Shown here: in pieces, positions 54,325 to 64,000 of the stretch
How positions within the stretch are numbered: position 1 is the stretch's first letter
Layout of the letters: every line of letters begins with the position of its first letter
From: Heracleum sosnowskyi
Taxonomy: Eukaryota > Streptophyta > Magnoliopsida > Apiales > Apiaceae
DNA length: 64,000 bases
NCBI GenBank assembly: GCA_030848705.1
Contig: CM061237.1
Location: 86,299,910-86,363,909 of the forward strand
Direction: 5' to 3'
Made by a program: the position numbers and the translations under genes
The notes under the pieces: model-generated
What the model was told of the DNA's origin: nothing
Seen by the model: the letters and a program-made list of their open reading frames with translations, nothing else
The model's database searches: none

Positions 54325-57300
54325 GGAGTTAAACAGGTAAACCGTGTTATGTGGATTCTTGACAGTGGTTGTTCAAGGCATATGACCGGAGATAGAGCCC
54401 TGCTATCAGATTTGGTTGAGAAAGCTGGCCCAGTAGTTACCTTTGGAGATAACAGCAAGGGTATTACGAAAGGATATGGCTGTTTGAAGTATGGAAATGT
54501 TATCATTGAAGATGTATCATTTGTGGAAGGTCTGAGGTTCAATCTTCTCAGCATCAGTCATTTCTGTGACAGAGGATATGCTGTTTCCTTTGAAAGAGAG
54601 AAGTGTCAGATCCTTCACAAGAAGAATGGAAAGCCTGCTCTTCAAGGAGTAAGGAAAGGTGACTTGTTCATAGCTGATCTGCACTCAGGATCCCAAGATG
54701 AAGTTAATTGTTTTTCTGCTAAAGCTTCATCAGATGAAAGTTGGCTATGGCACAAGAAGATGTCTCACCTTAACTTCAAAACCATGAACTCTTTAGTCAA
54801 GAGGGAATTGGTTAGAGGTTTGCCTCAGATGGAATTTACACAGGAAGGACTGTGTGAGGCATGTCAGAAAGGAAAGTCAAAGAAAGCTTCTCACAAGGAC
54901 ACTGACACATCATCAATAACTGAACCACTTCAGCTACTGCACATGGATTTGTTTGGTCCAGTCAATGTGATGTCCATGTCAAAGAAACAATATGCACTTG
55001 TGATTGTTGATGACTATTCAAAATATACATGGGTTTTATTCCTATATTCCAAGGATGAAACCCCACACCTGGTGATTGACCATATAAAGTTGATTGAGCT
55101 GGATTCTAGATTCCCTGTTAGAGCCATAAGGTCAGATAATGGTACTGAATTCAAGAATGCAATTCTAAATGACTTTTGTGCTGATAAAGGAATAACAAGA
55201 CAGTATTCTGCCCCTAGAACTCCTCAACAAAATGGAGTAGTGGAAAGAAAGAATCGTACATTGATTGAAGCTGCTAGGACTATGTTAAGTGAGTCCAAAC
55301 TTCCAACGTACTTTTGGGCTGAAGCAGCGAATACAGCTTGTTATACTCAGAATCGAACTTTAATCAACAAGGACTTAATGGAGACTCCTTATGAGATCAT
55401 GAACAACAAGAAACCAATTGTCAAGTACTTTCATGTATTTGGAGCAAAATGCTTTGTGTTTATAGATGACAATGTTAAACGTGGCAAGTTTGATGCAAAG
55501 GCACAAGAAGCTATTTTTGTTGGTTATTCCAGAAGATCTTACAAAGTCTACTTGGTTGGCAGTCACACAGTAAAGGAAACTGTCAATGTTACTTTTGATG
55601 ACACTAAGTTCCCTAATATCCAAAAAGAATACTTATCTGAGAAGCTGAAGTTTGATAACTTGCCAGACTCAGAATCAGATGATGTAGCCCCACCTGAAGT
55701 TATTGCTGGTAATGATAATAACAATGATGATAATGATCATGGTGGTGGTGGTGGAAACACTGGTAACAATGGAGATACCACCAACACTGGAGAAGAATCA
55801 TCAAGGCAATCAAGCAACAACTCAGGGGGAGCAAAGGAAGGATCATCTAGTCACTCACAACATCAAAGTGAATTTCAAGGCGAATCATCAAGATCAAATC
55901 TTCCAAGATAGACTGTATGGAATAGAGCTCATCCCTTTGAGCTGATCATTGGTGATCCAGGTGTTGGAGTTAAAACTAGAAGTGCAACTCAGAATGAATG
56001 TCATTATTCAGCATTTCTATCTGAAATGGAGCCAAAGAAAACTGAGGAAGCACTGACTGATCCAGATTGGGTGATTGCTATGCAAGATGAACTCAATCAG
56101 TTTGAACAACAGCAAGTCTGGAAGCTGGTATCCAGGCCAAAGAACAAGAAAGTAGTTGGTACAAGATGGGTATACAGGAACAAGCTAGATGAAGATGGCA
56201 TTGTTACAAGGAACAAGGCAAGACTGGTTGCACAAGGGTATTCTCAAGCTGAAGGCATTGATTATGATGAAACCTATGCACCAGTGGCTAGACTTGAGGC
56301 CATCAGGATGTTCTTAGCATTTGCTGCTTATTCCAATTTTAAAGTCTATCAGATGGATGTTAAGAGTGCATTTCTGAATGGTGAGCTTGATGAAGAAGTT
56401 TATGCGGAACAGCCCCCTGGCTTTGAAAATCAGGAGCTGCTTGACTTTGTGTACTTTCTCTTCAAGGCTATCTACGGTCTCAAACAAGCCCCAAGAAAAT
56501 GGTATGACACTCTCTCTGGTTTTCTTTTAGAAAATGGTTTTGTTAGAGGTATCATAGACAAAACTCTTTTTTCAAAGAAACACAAAAGTGATATGATATT
56601 AGTCCAAGTCTATGTGGATGACATCATATTTGGGTCTACTAATGATAATCTCTGTAAGAGATTTGCTGAGCTAATGCAGAGTAAGTTTGAAATGAGTATG
56701 ATGGGTGAGCTGAAGTTCTTTCTTGGATTGCAAGTAAGTCAATGGTCAAATGGTATATTTATTTGTCAATCCAAGTATCTCAAAGAACTCCTCAAGAAAT
56801 ATCACATGGAGGATTCAGCATCAGCAAGGACTCCATCTTCAACAGCAATCAAACTTGGAGCTTCTGACAATTCTATCAAGGTAGATGTTACAAGCTACAG
56901 AGGTATGATTGGCTCCTTACTCTATCTTACTGCAAGTAGACCAGATATTATGTATGCTACATGCTTATGTGCAAGGTTCCAAGCGGACCCTAGAGATGTA
57001 CATCTCGTTGCTGTTAAAAGAATCTTGAGATATCTTAAGGGTACACCTAACTTAGGTATCTGGTACCCTAAAGATTCTGGTTTTAATCTTGTTGGATATA
57101 CATATTCTGATTATGCAGGTAGTGTTGTGGATAGAAAGAGTACCTCTGGGAGTTGTCAATTCCTAGGAGGTAGGTTGATTTCCTGGTATAGCAAGAAACA
57201 GCAAACATTTTCCAATTCAACAGCAGAAGCTGAATATATTGCTGCTGGAAGCTGTTGTGCTCAGATCTTATGGATTAGGAATCAATTAAAGGACTATGGC

Positions 57301-57550
57301 TTTGCATCCCATTTTGTGTGATAATACAAGTGCCATAGCAATCTTCAACAACCCTGTGCAGCACTCGAGAACGAAGCACATTGATATCAGGTATCATTTT
57401 ATCAGAGAGCATGTTATGAATGGAACTGTGGAGTTACACTTTGTACCCACTGAAGAACAGACTGTAGATATTTTCACTAAATCTGTTGAAAAATCCACAT
57501 TTACCAGGTTAGTTGGTAAATTGGGTATGTTGAACAGTCTTAGTGATTGA
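54325..57550 (+). pseudogene. pol: pol of copia element E: stop, frameshift and RNase H mutation
   Basis: Reads MWILDSGCSRHMTG through GAG-pre-integrase, integrase (MDLFGPV, RSDNGTEF, NGVVERKNR) and RT (YVDDIIFGS near 56610). A TAG at 55909 lies in the linker before NRAHPFELIIGD. RNase H reads GYTYSDYAG where A and C have GYSDAD[FY]AG, so the first catalytic Asp is Tyr (57103-57105). A frameshift near 57298 moves the last part to the frame 57296-57550 (ILCDNTSAIAI...GMLNSLSD). The integrase-RT linker carries an Asn/Gly/Asp-rich tract (NDNNNDDNDHGGGGG). Confidence 0.92.
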
Positions 57551-58539
57551 CAATGTCTCTGGTAGGTTTGTTCTTATCTAAATCATTTTCTCTTGATGAT
57601 TTTAGATGTCAATTGTTGCCAATCCATGTTTATTGTGTAAAGCTTGTTAATTTAAATATTCTGAATAATTTATTTTCTTTAAAAATATTTTTCTCTTATT
57701 TTTTTTTAAGTGGAGAAATGTATTTTTATTGAAAATATATTTATTTAGAATCATTTAAGTTATTTTCAGATTGTAAATATTGTTGTTTAAATAATTCTGC
57801 AAGTTTATATTATTTTTATGCAATTTTATATATTTCTGCATATTTTTCTAGGATTTATGGAATTTTCTGTGAATTTTTCTAGATTTTTATAAATATTTCA
57901 TGCATTTTTATTACTTTTATGCATTTTTCTGTATTTATTTCAATTATTTCTGCTAGTTTTTATTAACAGGTTTGTTTTTGTACTAGCATGACTATCGGAA
58001 TGACTATCTCTCATAGTCATTCCAGTAGTCATTTTAGTTTAGGTTAATATTAATTCATTTTAATTATTGTTTCTGCATTTTACTTTCAGTACTTATATTT
58101 TTGTACTGGAATGACTATTGGTATGACTATCCCATAGTCATCCCGATAGTCATTCTAGTTATATGCATTGTATTTTATTTTTTTGTTTATTTTTCTCTGG
58201 TTATTCTGTTAGTACTTAAAGTTATTCTCAGTTTTATACTGGAATGACTATCGGTATGACTACCCGGTAGTCATCCCGATAGTCATCCCAGGCTATTCGG
58301 GTTTTGCCTATAAATACTAAACAGGTTGTCATTTGTCTTTCATTCCTTCACAAGTTCTTGTTTTTACAAAACTTACTTCTCTTGTTTGGTTCTTTATTCT
58401 CTAAAGTAAAGAACTGCTGTCAATTTTTTTTGGATCGACATAAATTGATTTAATTAATTTCTGATATAATTCTTATTTCTTGGAATTTATTCCCTAAATT
58501 AGAATTAATCTAAAATTAACTCTATTAATTTGTGTTAAA
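57551..58539 (+). other. Spacer between pol and ORF3 of element E with inverted motif clusters
   Basis: T-rich non-coding DNA. Three groups of GGAATGACTAT / ATAGTCATTCC and GATAGTCATCCC lie at about 57986-58030, 58105-58155 and 58240-58290. The last is followed by GGCTATTCGGGTTTTGCCTATAAATAC, which includes a TATAAATA box candidate about 230 bp before the ORF3 ATG, so a separate ORF3 transcript is possible. Confidence 0.6.
58308..58316 (+). promoter_or_regulatory. TATA box candidate upstream of ORF3 (element E)
   Basis: CTATAAATACTAAACAGG follows the motif cluster and precedes the ORF3 ATG at 58540 by about 225 bp. The spacing fits a core promoter with a 5' leader. Inference from sequence only. 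Confidence 0.4.
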
Positions 58540-60113
58540 ATGGCCCAACAATTTGAGATTGTTCTTACTAATTACCATGGCTATTTTGATCCCCTGAAAT
58601 GTTCATTTGAACGTTTTAGGCCTTGGATCTCCTTTCTTAATCAACATTCTTGTGTTAACTATGCTATTTGTTCTAATGTTGATTTGAAAGTTGATCCTTT
58701 ATATTTACTTTGCTCAACTGCTGTTGTCTCTGATGATTTCTCAACTATCTCTTTCAATATTCAGGACACACAGTACATTATCACTGAGGAAACATTTTGC
58801 AATGCCTTGCAGTTTCCTCGGGATAATTTTGACAGACTTCCCACTGATGAAGAATTAACTAGGTTTTTCACCAGTATTCACTATCAAGGTCCCCTAAATA
58901 TGACTAAATTACTTAAGGGGAATCTTGTGTGTGAATGGGATTTATTCTTTGATACCTTGGCTAAGGTCTTTGGCAATTGCACGAAAAATAACTTTCAGAA
59001 TATTCCTTATCTTTTACAAGTTATTGGTTATGCAATTGTCTTCAACAAAAGACTCAATTTTGGCCACCTTTTATGGGAAATTGTTGTTAGGAGGGTGTTT
59101 AATGCTAGAAAGGAATTTGATCATGGTAGAAAGATTAAATGTTTTTATCCTCGCTTTCTATCACTTGTTCTTAATTCTTTACTTTCTAATGAGCATCAAG
59201 AACTGTTCAGGAATGGTCGTTTTTTCATTTCTCCGACCACTGACAAAAAGTTCTTTCAAAGATTGGAAACATCCTTCAGGTATAGCAATGTTCCTGTTCT
59301 CATATCCAACTACATGACAAACTTCATCAACCTACCATCATTTGAACCACCAGTTCCCGAGCAAAGGATAGTTCCATCAGCTGGAACTGAAGAAGTCATA
59401 CAACCACAGGTAAGGACTTCTATCCCTGGTTCTTCTGGTACTGTTTCTGAAACCCAAGAGGTTGATAGGGATGACCAAGAGTTTGTAGAACCACAAACTC
59501 TATCCCCGGTCATAGAGCCAAACACTGAGTCAAATCCAAATCAACCTAAACCTTATATCTATACTAGAAACAGAAATAGTAGTGATGAAGAAATAATGAG
59601 TGATCCCGCAGCTCTATCTCCACCTCCTAAGAAAAGAAGAACATATAGGGAGATATCTGTAAGCCCGTCTGTATCCTCTCAACAGGATATGGATTTTGAA
59701 ATGGCCAATACACAGTCTCTGGAGACATCCTCTCAACATGGTGAATCTATTGAAGTTCGCCATAGGGCCATGGCATTTTGTACCGAGTCAAGCACACTCC
59801 CGTTACTCACAATGGGAGAAAACATAACTTTAGATGCAACTCAGGACACTTTGCTAGGAGAGCACTTAGGACATGAGACAGTGCCTACCATTGTAACGGT
59901 AGAAGTGCCTTCACAGGCATCTGAGGGAAAATCTGATTCTTCGCCAACTCAAATAGAATCATTTTCTCCCCTCCCAGGGGGAACATCTCTGGCTCCCTTA
60001 AGGGATTTTCCACTCGCAGTTTTTACTGGAGAAAGTGGAAGGCAACCTAATGAATCCAACACTGAAGCAATTCAGTTTCAAATTCAATCAGATTTGGATT
60101 TCATTGGGGATTG
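58540..60113 (+). pseudogene. Third ORF (ORF3) of copia element E, interrupted by element Z
   Basis: The ATG at 58540 (MAQQFEIVLTNYHGYFD) gives the best-preserved N-terminal domain. QYIITEETFCNALQFP lies at 58771-58818, KGNLVCEWDLFFDTLAKVFG at 58915-58974 and IGYAIVFNKRLNFGHLLW near 59023. Then CFYPRFLSLVLNSLL, an SPTTDKKFF segment, and a Pro/Ser/Glu-rich linker similar to the minus-strand copy at 50731-52002. A basic cluster PPKKRRTYRE (about 59620) could be a nuclear localisation signal and is conserved as LKKRRTYRE in the minus-strand copy. The frame is open to 60113, where the LTR of Z begins. The coiled-coil and C-terminal domain should lie beyond Z. Confidence 0.78.
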
Positions 60114-60605
60114 TGTTAGATATAATTGCTGACGTTTGTTCATCAGTGTTTAAGTACCAGGTACTCATCAGAGTTTAATAGAAGCCAGTCAGAGTTTAAT
60201 AAAGTCTGACGGGGTGAAGAGTTCATTAACTGTCGGTGCTGATATAAAGATTCTAGAAGCAATATATCTTGAAGATGGAAAGAAGCAAGATATATTGAGA
60301 CAGTTAAGGAAATGGAACAGAAGACAGAAGCAATCCTAAATTGATATAAATTGTATAGCTGATTTATAGGATATCAATTAGAGATTGATTATGTAACTGT
60401 GTATTATATAAACACAGATAGGTTAACCCTAAAAGGGATGCGAATACTGAATACATTATTCTAGTAACCTAGCAGCTCTCTGTGATTCTTTAACATCACA
60501 AAGATAAGAGTTATTTTATATAATTCAGTTATTGATTCATAAACAGTGTTCTTAAGTGTTATTATCATATTAATATTGATTATATATTGTGTAATCGGCC
60601 TAACA
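60114..60605 (+). repeat. 5' LTR of element Z (492 bp)
   Basis: TGTTAGATATAATTGC to GGCCTAACA. One copy of the unit that is duplicated in A. CAGAGTTTAATA motif copies near 60167-60200. TATATAAA at 60405-60412 in the same context as in A. Confidence 0.93.
60405..60412 (+). promoter_or_regulatory. TATA box candidate in LTR Z
   Basis: TATATAAA followed by CACAGATAGG, identical in context to 11087-11094. Confidence 0.55.
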
Positions 60606-60607
60606 AT

Positions 60608-60619
60608 TGGTATCAGAGC
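60608..60619 (+). other. Primer binding site of element Z
   Basis: TGGTATCAGAGC two bases after the LTR; initiator-methionine tRNA complement. Confidence 0.9.
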
Positions 60620-60668
60620 CAAGGCTGTTTAATATATACAGTTTATCGATCTAAACACAAGAATAATC

Positions 60669-63014
60669 ATGACTGACAACACTCAGGAAGGTTCTAATGC
60701 AGGTTCTAATGTTCAGAAGGTTCAACCTACTTCTGTGAGTCGATATGAGACTATCAGGGTTCCAATTCTAAGACCAGTTGAATATCCAATATGGAAGGTG
60801 AAGATGACCATGTTTCTGGAAGCCACAGATCCAGAATACCTTGATAGAATCTATGATGGTCCTCATATGCCAACTAAACTGTCTCCTGTTATCTCTGGTC
60901 AAGAACAAAAGACTGTTCCAAAAGAGAAGAAAGACTTAACTCCTGAGGACATCTCATCAATTGCAAAAGATGCAAAGGTTAGACATCTACTCCACAGTGC
61001 CTTAGATAATGTCATGTCTAACAGAGTTATTGGCTGCAAGACTGCCAAAGAAATTTGGGATGCTTTAGAAGTCAGATGTCAAGGAACTAGTGCTATAAAG
61101 AAGAACAGGAAGACTATTCTAACACAGGAGTATGAACACTTTGATTCTAGATCTGATGAAAGTTTGACAGATACTTATGACAGATTTTGTAAATTGTTGA
61201 ATGATTTGTCCCTGGTTGATAAAGAATATGAACTTGAAGAGTCAAATCTCAAATTTCTGTTATCACTGCCTGAAAGATGGGATTTGAAGGCAACAACAAT
61301 TCGAGACAATTATGATCTTGCAGAAACAGATCTTGATGAAATCTATGGGTTGCTCAAAACTCATGAATTGGAGATAGAACAAAGAAACAAAAGATCTGGA
61401 AAGAAGACAAAATCTGTTGCTCTTAAAGTTGAAGAAAAGCCTCTCAAGAAGGAATCATCAAGAAAGAAAGCCAAAGGAAAGGCCTTAGTCATTAAGTCTG
61501 AAAGTGAGTCATCAAACTCTGATGATGGCTCAAATACTGATGATGAAGCTTCTGATTCTGAGGATGATGATGAAGAGATGATGAAAATGGCTGCTTTAAT
61601 GGTAAAGACTTTCAAGAAGATGGGATTCAAGAACTTCAAGAAAGGAAAAAGATTCTCAAGGGAAGATTCAAATTCTTATAAAAGAAAATTCAAAAAGTCT
61701 GATGAAAAGGATACCAAGTCTGGAAGGAAAGACAAGTCAAAGATCCAGTGCTACAAGTGTAAAGAAATGGGTCATTATGCTCCAGAGTGCAAGAAAGGAA
61801 AATCTGAGAAAGCACTCATCACTAAAGGGAAGGACTGGGCAGACACTTCAGACTCAGATGAGGGAGTCAATTATGCTCTCATGGCAACTGTTAGAGATGA
61901 AGCTGACTCATCTGAAAACAAGGTACCCTTAACAACTTATGCTTATGATACTGATAATATATCTGAGTTAAGAATTTATCTTAAAAGCATACATGTTAGT
62001 TATAGGGATCAGACTTTAGAGAATGTGAGAATAAAATCTGAGAATCTAGGTCTTAAAGAAAGAAATAAATTTCTTGAAGACAAACTTGTTAACATGTAAC
62101 AAGTTCAAAAGGAGAGAGATGATGCTGTTTATGTTGAACAGGAATTGCTTAAAAGATATAGGCAAATAGAATCTGAGTTGGAAAAAGAGAGGAAAGTTAT
62201 TAAAACCTGGACCAATTCTGGAAAAGACACACATCAGGTTTTTCAAACAGATACTGTAGGTTTAGGTTACTGTGAGGAAGATGAACTTAGGTTTAAAGAT
62301 AAAGTTAAAGTGAAACCACAACTTAAACCTGTGAAATTTGTTCATGAATCCAGTAAGCTAAAGTCTGTAGTTGTAAAAGAAGCTGTTATGGAGCAAATTG
62401 AGACTTGTGAAAAACAGGTTAATATTGGTTCAATAACACAGAATAAGATTGGGTTAGAAACTGTTAAAGAGCCAGTAAAAGTCTGTGACAAACAGGTTAA
62501 TGTTGGTTTGATGACAGAAAACCAATTTAAACATAAGCTCAAAGAAATAAAGTCTGTCAACAAACAGAAAATGTTTAAGAAGAATAGAAATGGAAAAGTA
62601 GGCATTAATAAAAGAAATGATTATCTGCCTAATTCTGTTGCTCCTAGAAAAACATGTCATAGTTGTGGTAGTACTAACCATCTTGCCAGGTTTTGCAAAA
62701 AGAACAAAAATATTAACTCTTTACCTTCCACATATGGAGTAAAGAATGATTATGTTAGGGTTAGACCACAGACTTTATGCACACACTGTGGGAGCACTTG
62801 GCATTCCATTTATACTTGCAAAAGTTATCATGCTATTTATCACAACTATTATGAGCTAAAACCCAACTTGAAATGGGTTAGAGCAAACTCTGCAAGTATA
62901 AAGTCTGACAATGTTAGTTTAAACTCTGTTGATAGTGATACCGCTGCAAAAGCTAACAATGTTAAGAAAGCCAAAGGATCCAAGCAAGTCTGGATCCTTA
63001 AATCTAACACATAG
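60669..63014 (+). pseudogene. gag: gag of copia element Z, one in-frame stop
   Basis: The ATG at 60669 (MTDNTQEGSNAGSN) opens a frame that continues to 63014, with TAA at 62097-62099 where A has a Lys codon (ATGAAGCAG there, ATGTAACAA here). Knuckles CYKCKEMGHYAPEC, CHSCGSTNHLARFC and CTHCGSTWHSIYTC are all CX2CX4HX4C, so the family has three. A predicted coiled coil lies between the first and second. The region around 62400-62520 contains a duplicated CEKQVNIG / CDKQVNVG element. It ends VWILKSNT before the acceptor-like CAG. Confidence 0.9.
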
Positions 63015-63033
63015 TGATTGTTTGTGATTGCAG
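63013..63033 (+). promoter_or_regulatory. Splice-acceptor-like site between gag and pol (element Z)
   Basis: GATTGTTTGTGATTGCAG/GGC, pol in phase 0 from 63034. Confidence 0.45.
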
Positions 63034-64000
63034 GGCATAAAAGAGAGCACCCTTATCTTGGACAGTGGATGCTCAGGACATATGACTGGAGATAAAGCCC
63101 TGCTATCAGACTATGAGGAGAAGGCTGGCCCAAAAGTTTCCTATGGAGATGGCAACATAGGATGTACTCTGGGATATGGCAATATCAATCTTGGAAGTGT
63201 CATCATCAAGAATGTAGCTCTAGTCTCAGGACTCAAGCATAATCTGCTTTCTGTGAGTCAAATCTGTGACAGAGGATACCATGTAGATTTTCATAATGAA
63301 CATTGTGAAGTAATCAGCAAATCTATAGGGAAAGTTGTTCTAGTTGGACACAGGCACAATAATATCTATGAAGCAAGTTTGGTAACAAACTCTGAAGGAA
63401 TAACTGTGTGTCTATCTGCAAGAATGTCAAACGAAGAGAGTTGGAAATGGCATAAGAAGCTCTCTCATCTAAACTTGAACAACATCAATGAGCTGATTCG
63501 AAAAGATCTTGTAAGGGGACTTCCTAAGTCAATACTCAGCTTAGATGGCCTGTGTGATTCTTGTCAAAAGGCCAAGCAAAGGAAGTCATCTTTCAAAAGT
63601 AAATCTGAATCTTCAGTCGTGGAACCTTATCACCTTCTACATGTTGATCTTTTTGGTCCAGTAAATATAATTTCATTGGGCAGAAAGAAATATGCTCTAG
63701 TCATTGTTGATGAGCATACTAGGTACACTTGGGTGTACTTCTTAGCAAAGAAGGATGCTAATGGATCATGTAAAATTACTGGACAAAGGATCACAATACA
63801 AAGTGAAAATTCTAAGAAGTGATAATGGTACTGAATTCAGAAATTCTGAAATGGAAGCTTTCTGCAAGGAAAGAGGAGTGAAGCAAGAATTTTCTGCACC
63901 TGGAACTCCACAGCAAAATGGTGTAGTTGAAAGAAAGAACAGAACCCTAATCGAAGCTGCCAGAACAATGCTTGTTGAAGCAAAATTGCCAACCTATTCT
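63034..64000 (+). pseudogene. pol: pol of copia element Z, frameshifted and cut by window end
   Basis: Reads LILDSGCSGHMTG, GAG-pre-integrase WHKKLSHLNL and the integrase start HVDLFGPVN. Near 63758 about 14 bp present in A are missing, which shifts the frame; the original frame ends at a TGA near 63822. Integrase homology (SDNGTEF, TPQQNGVVERKNR) continues in another frame to the window end. RT and RNase H lie outside. Confidence 0.88.

Larger units (their letters stand above)
52325..60113 (+). mobile_element. Copia LTR retrotransposon E (SIRE lineage), 5' truncated
   Basis: Gag, pol and ORF3 follow in order, but no 5' LTR or PBS is present. Gag begins inside its first domain, fused at about 52315-52325 to a Helitron-like 5' end. 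ORF3 is interrupted at 60113 by element Z, and the 3' part lies beyond the window. Confidence 0.87.
60114..64000 (+). mobile_element. Copia LTR retrotransposon Z, same family as A, right end outside window
   Basis: 5' LTR 60114-60605, PBS 60608, gag 60669-63014 and the start of pol. Inserted in ORF3 of element E; the base set GATTG (60109-60113) should reappear after its 3' LTR. Close to A throughout, but with its own stop in gag and deletion in pol. Confidence 0.92.

Noticed and set aside
45748..57550. Solo LTR at 45748 as the 5' LTR of element E
   Set aside because: It is flanked by AGTA on both sides, is followed by Helitron-like DNA, and no PBS or gag start follows it.
1..64000. A and Z as the two ends of one element
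   Set aside because: Both have gag and pol in the same order and orientation with different lesions; A already has its own 3' LTR at 11288.

Overview
The window is plant nuclear DNA made almost entirely of nested transposable elements. It has Ty1/copia polyproteins of the SIRE (Maximus) type, a Ty3/gypsy element with LTRs above 3 kb, initiator-methionine tRNA primer binding sites, Helitron-like ends, AT-rich DNA and one intron-bearing fragment of a host-like gene. The species cannot be named from the sequence; a eudicot with a large, repeat-rich genome fits. I see no rRNA or tRNA gene, no CRISPR array and no intact host gene.

Layout. (1) 1-11288: copia element A. Its 5' LTR lies outside the window, its pol is intact, gag has a frameshift, a third ORF has one stop, and a 545 bp 3' LTR closes it. 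(2) 11289-15890: family B. The 3' half of a plus-strand LTR abuts a truncated minus-strand gag-pol followed by a complete minus-strand LTR. (3) 15891-16340 and 42816-43277: remnants of the older host sequence. (4) 16341-42815: a three-level nest. A solo LTR of family B (5 bp duplication TAGTG) holds copia element C (duplication GTCAG, 16734-42039). The 5' LTR of C holds a gypsy element (duplication ACTGT, 16924-29046). (5) 43278-48327: Helitron-like DNA ending in a hairpin plus CTAG, with a solo LTR of family E inside it. (6) 48319-52485: an inverted 3' end of a family E element bracketed by a 401 bp direct repeat. (7) 52325-60113: copia element E, truncated at its 5' end by fusion to a Helitron-like 5' end. 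(8) 60114-64000: copia element Z, same family as A, inserted in the third ORF of E and cut by the window end.

Copia families A/Z, C and E share one architecture. It has a large gag with zinc knuckles and a predicted coiled coil, a pol that starts right after a splice-acceptor-like CAG in phase 0, and a large third ORF (ORF3, about 1,000-1,500 codons) between pol and the 3' LTR. Families A, C and E share short aligned blocks in the N-terminal domain of ORF3. Each family also carries its own short dispersed inverted motif: TAAACTCTG in A/Z, GTCAACGAAATG in C, GGAATGACTATC in E and a CGATAG-type motif in B. These motifs sit in the LTRs and, for A, C and E, around or inside the ORFs. My main hypothesis, by inference only, is that ORF3 and these motifs form a family-specific protein-DNA regulatory pair, by analogy with VANC proteins and their motifs in VANDAL transposons.

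Nearly every ORF except the pol of A carries stops, frameshifts or lost catalytic residues, so the elements are mostly dead, although several LTRs look young.
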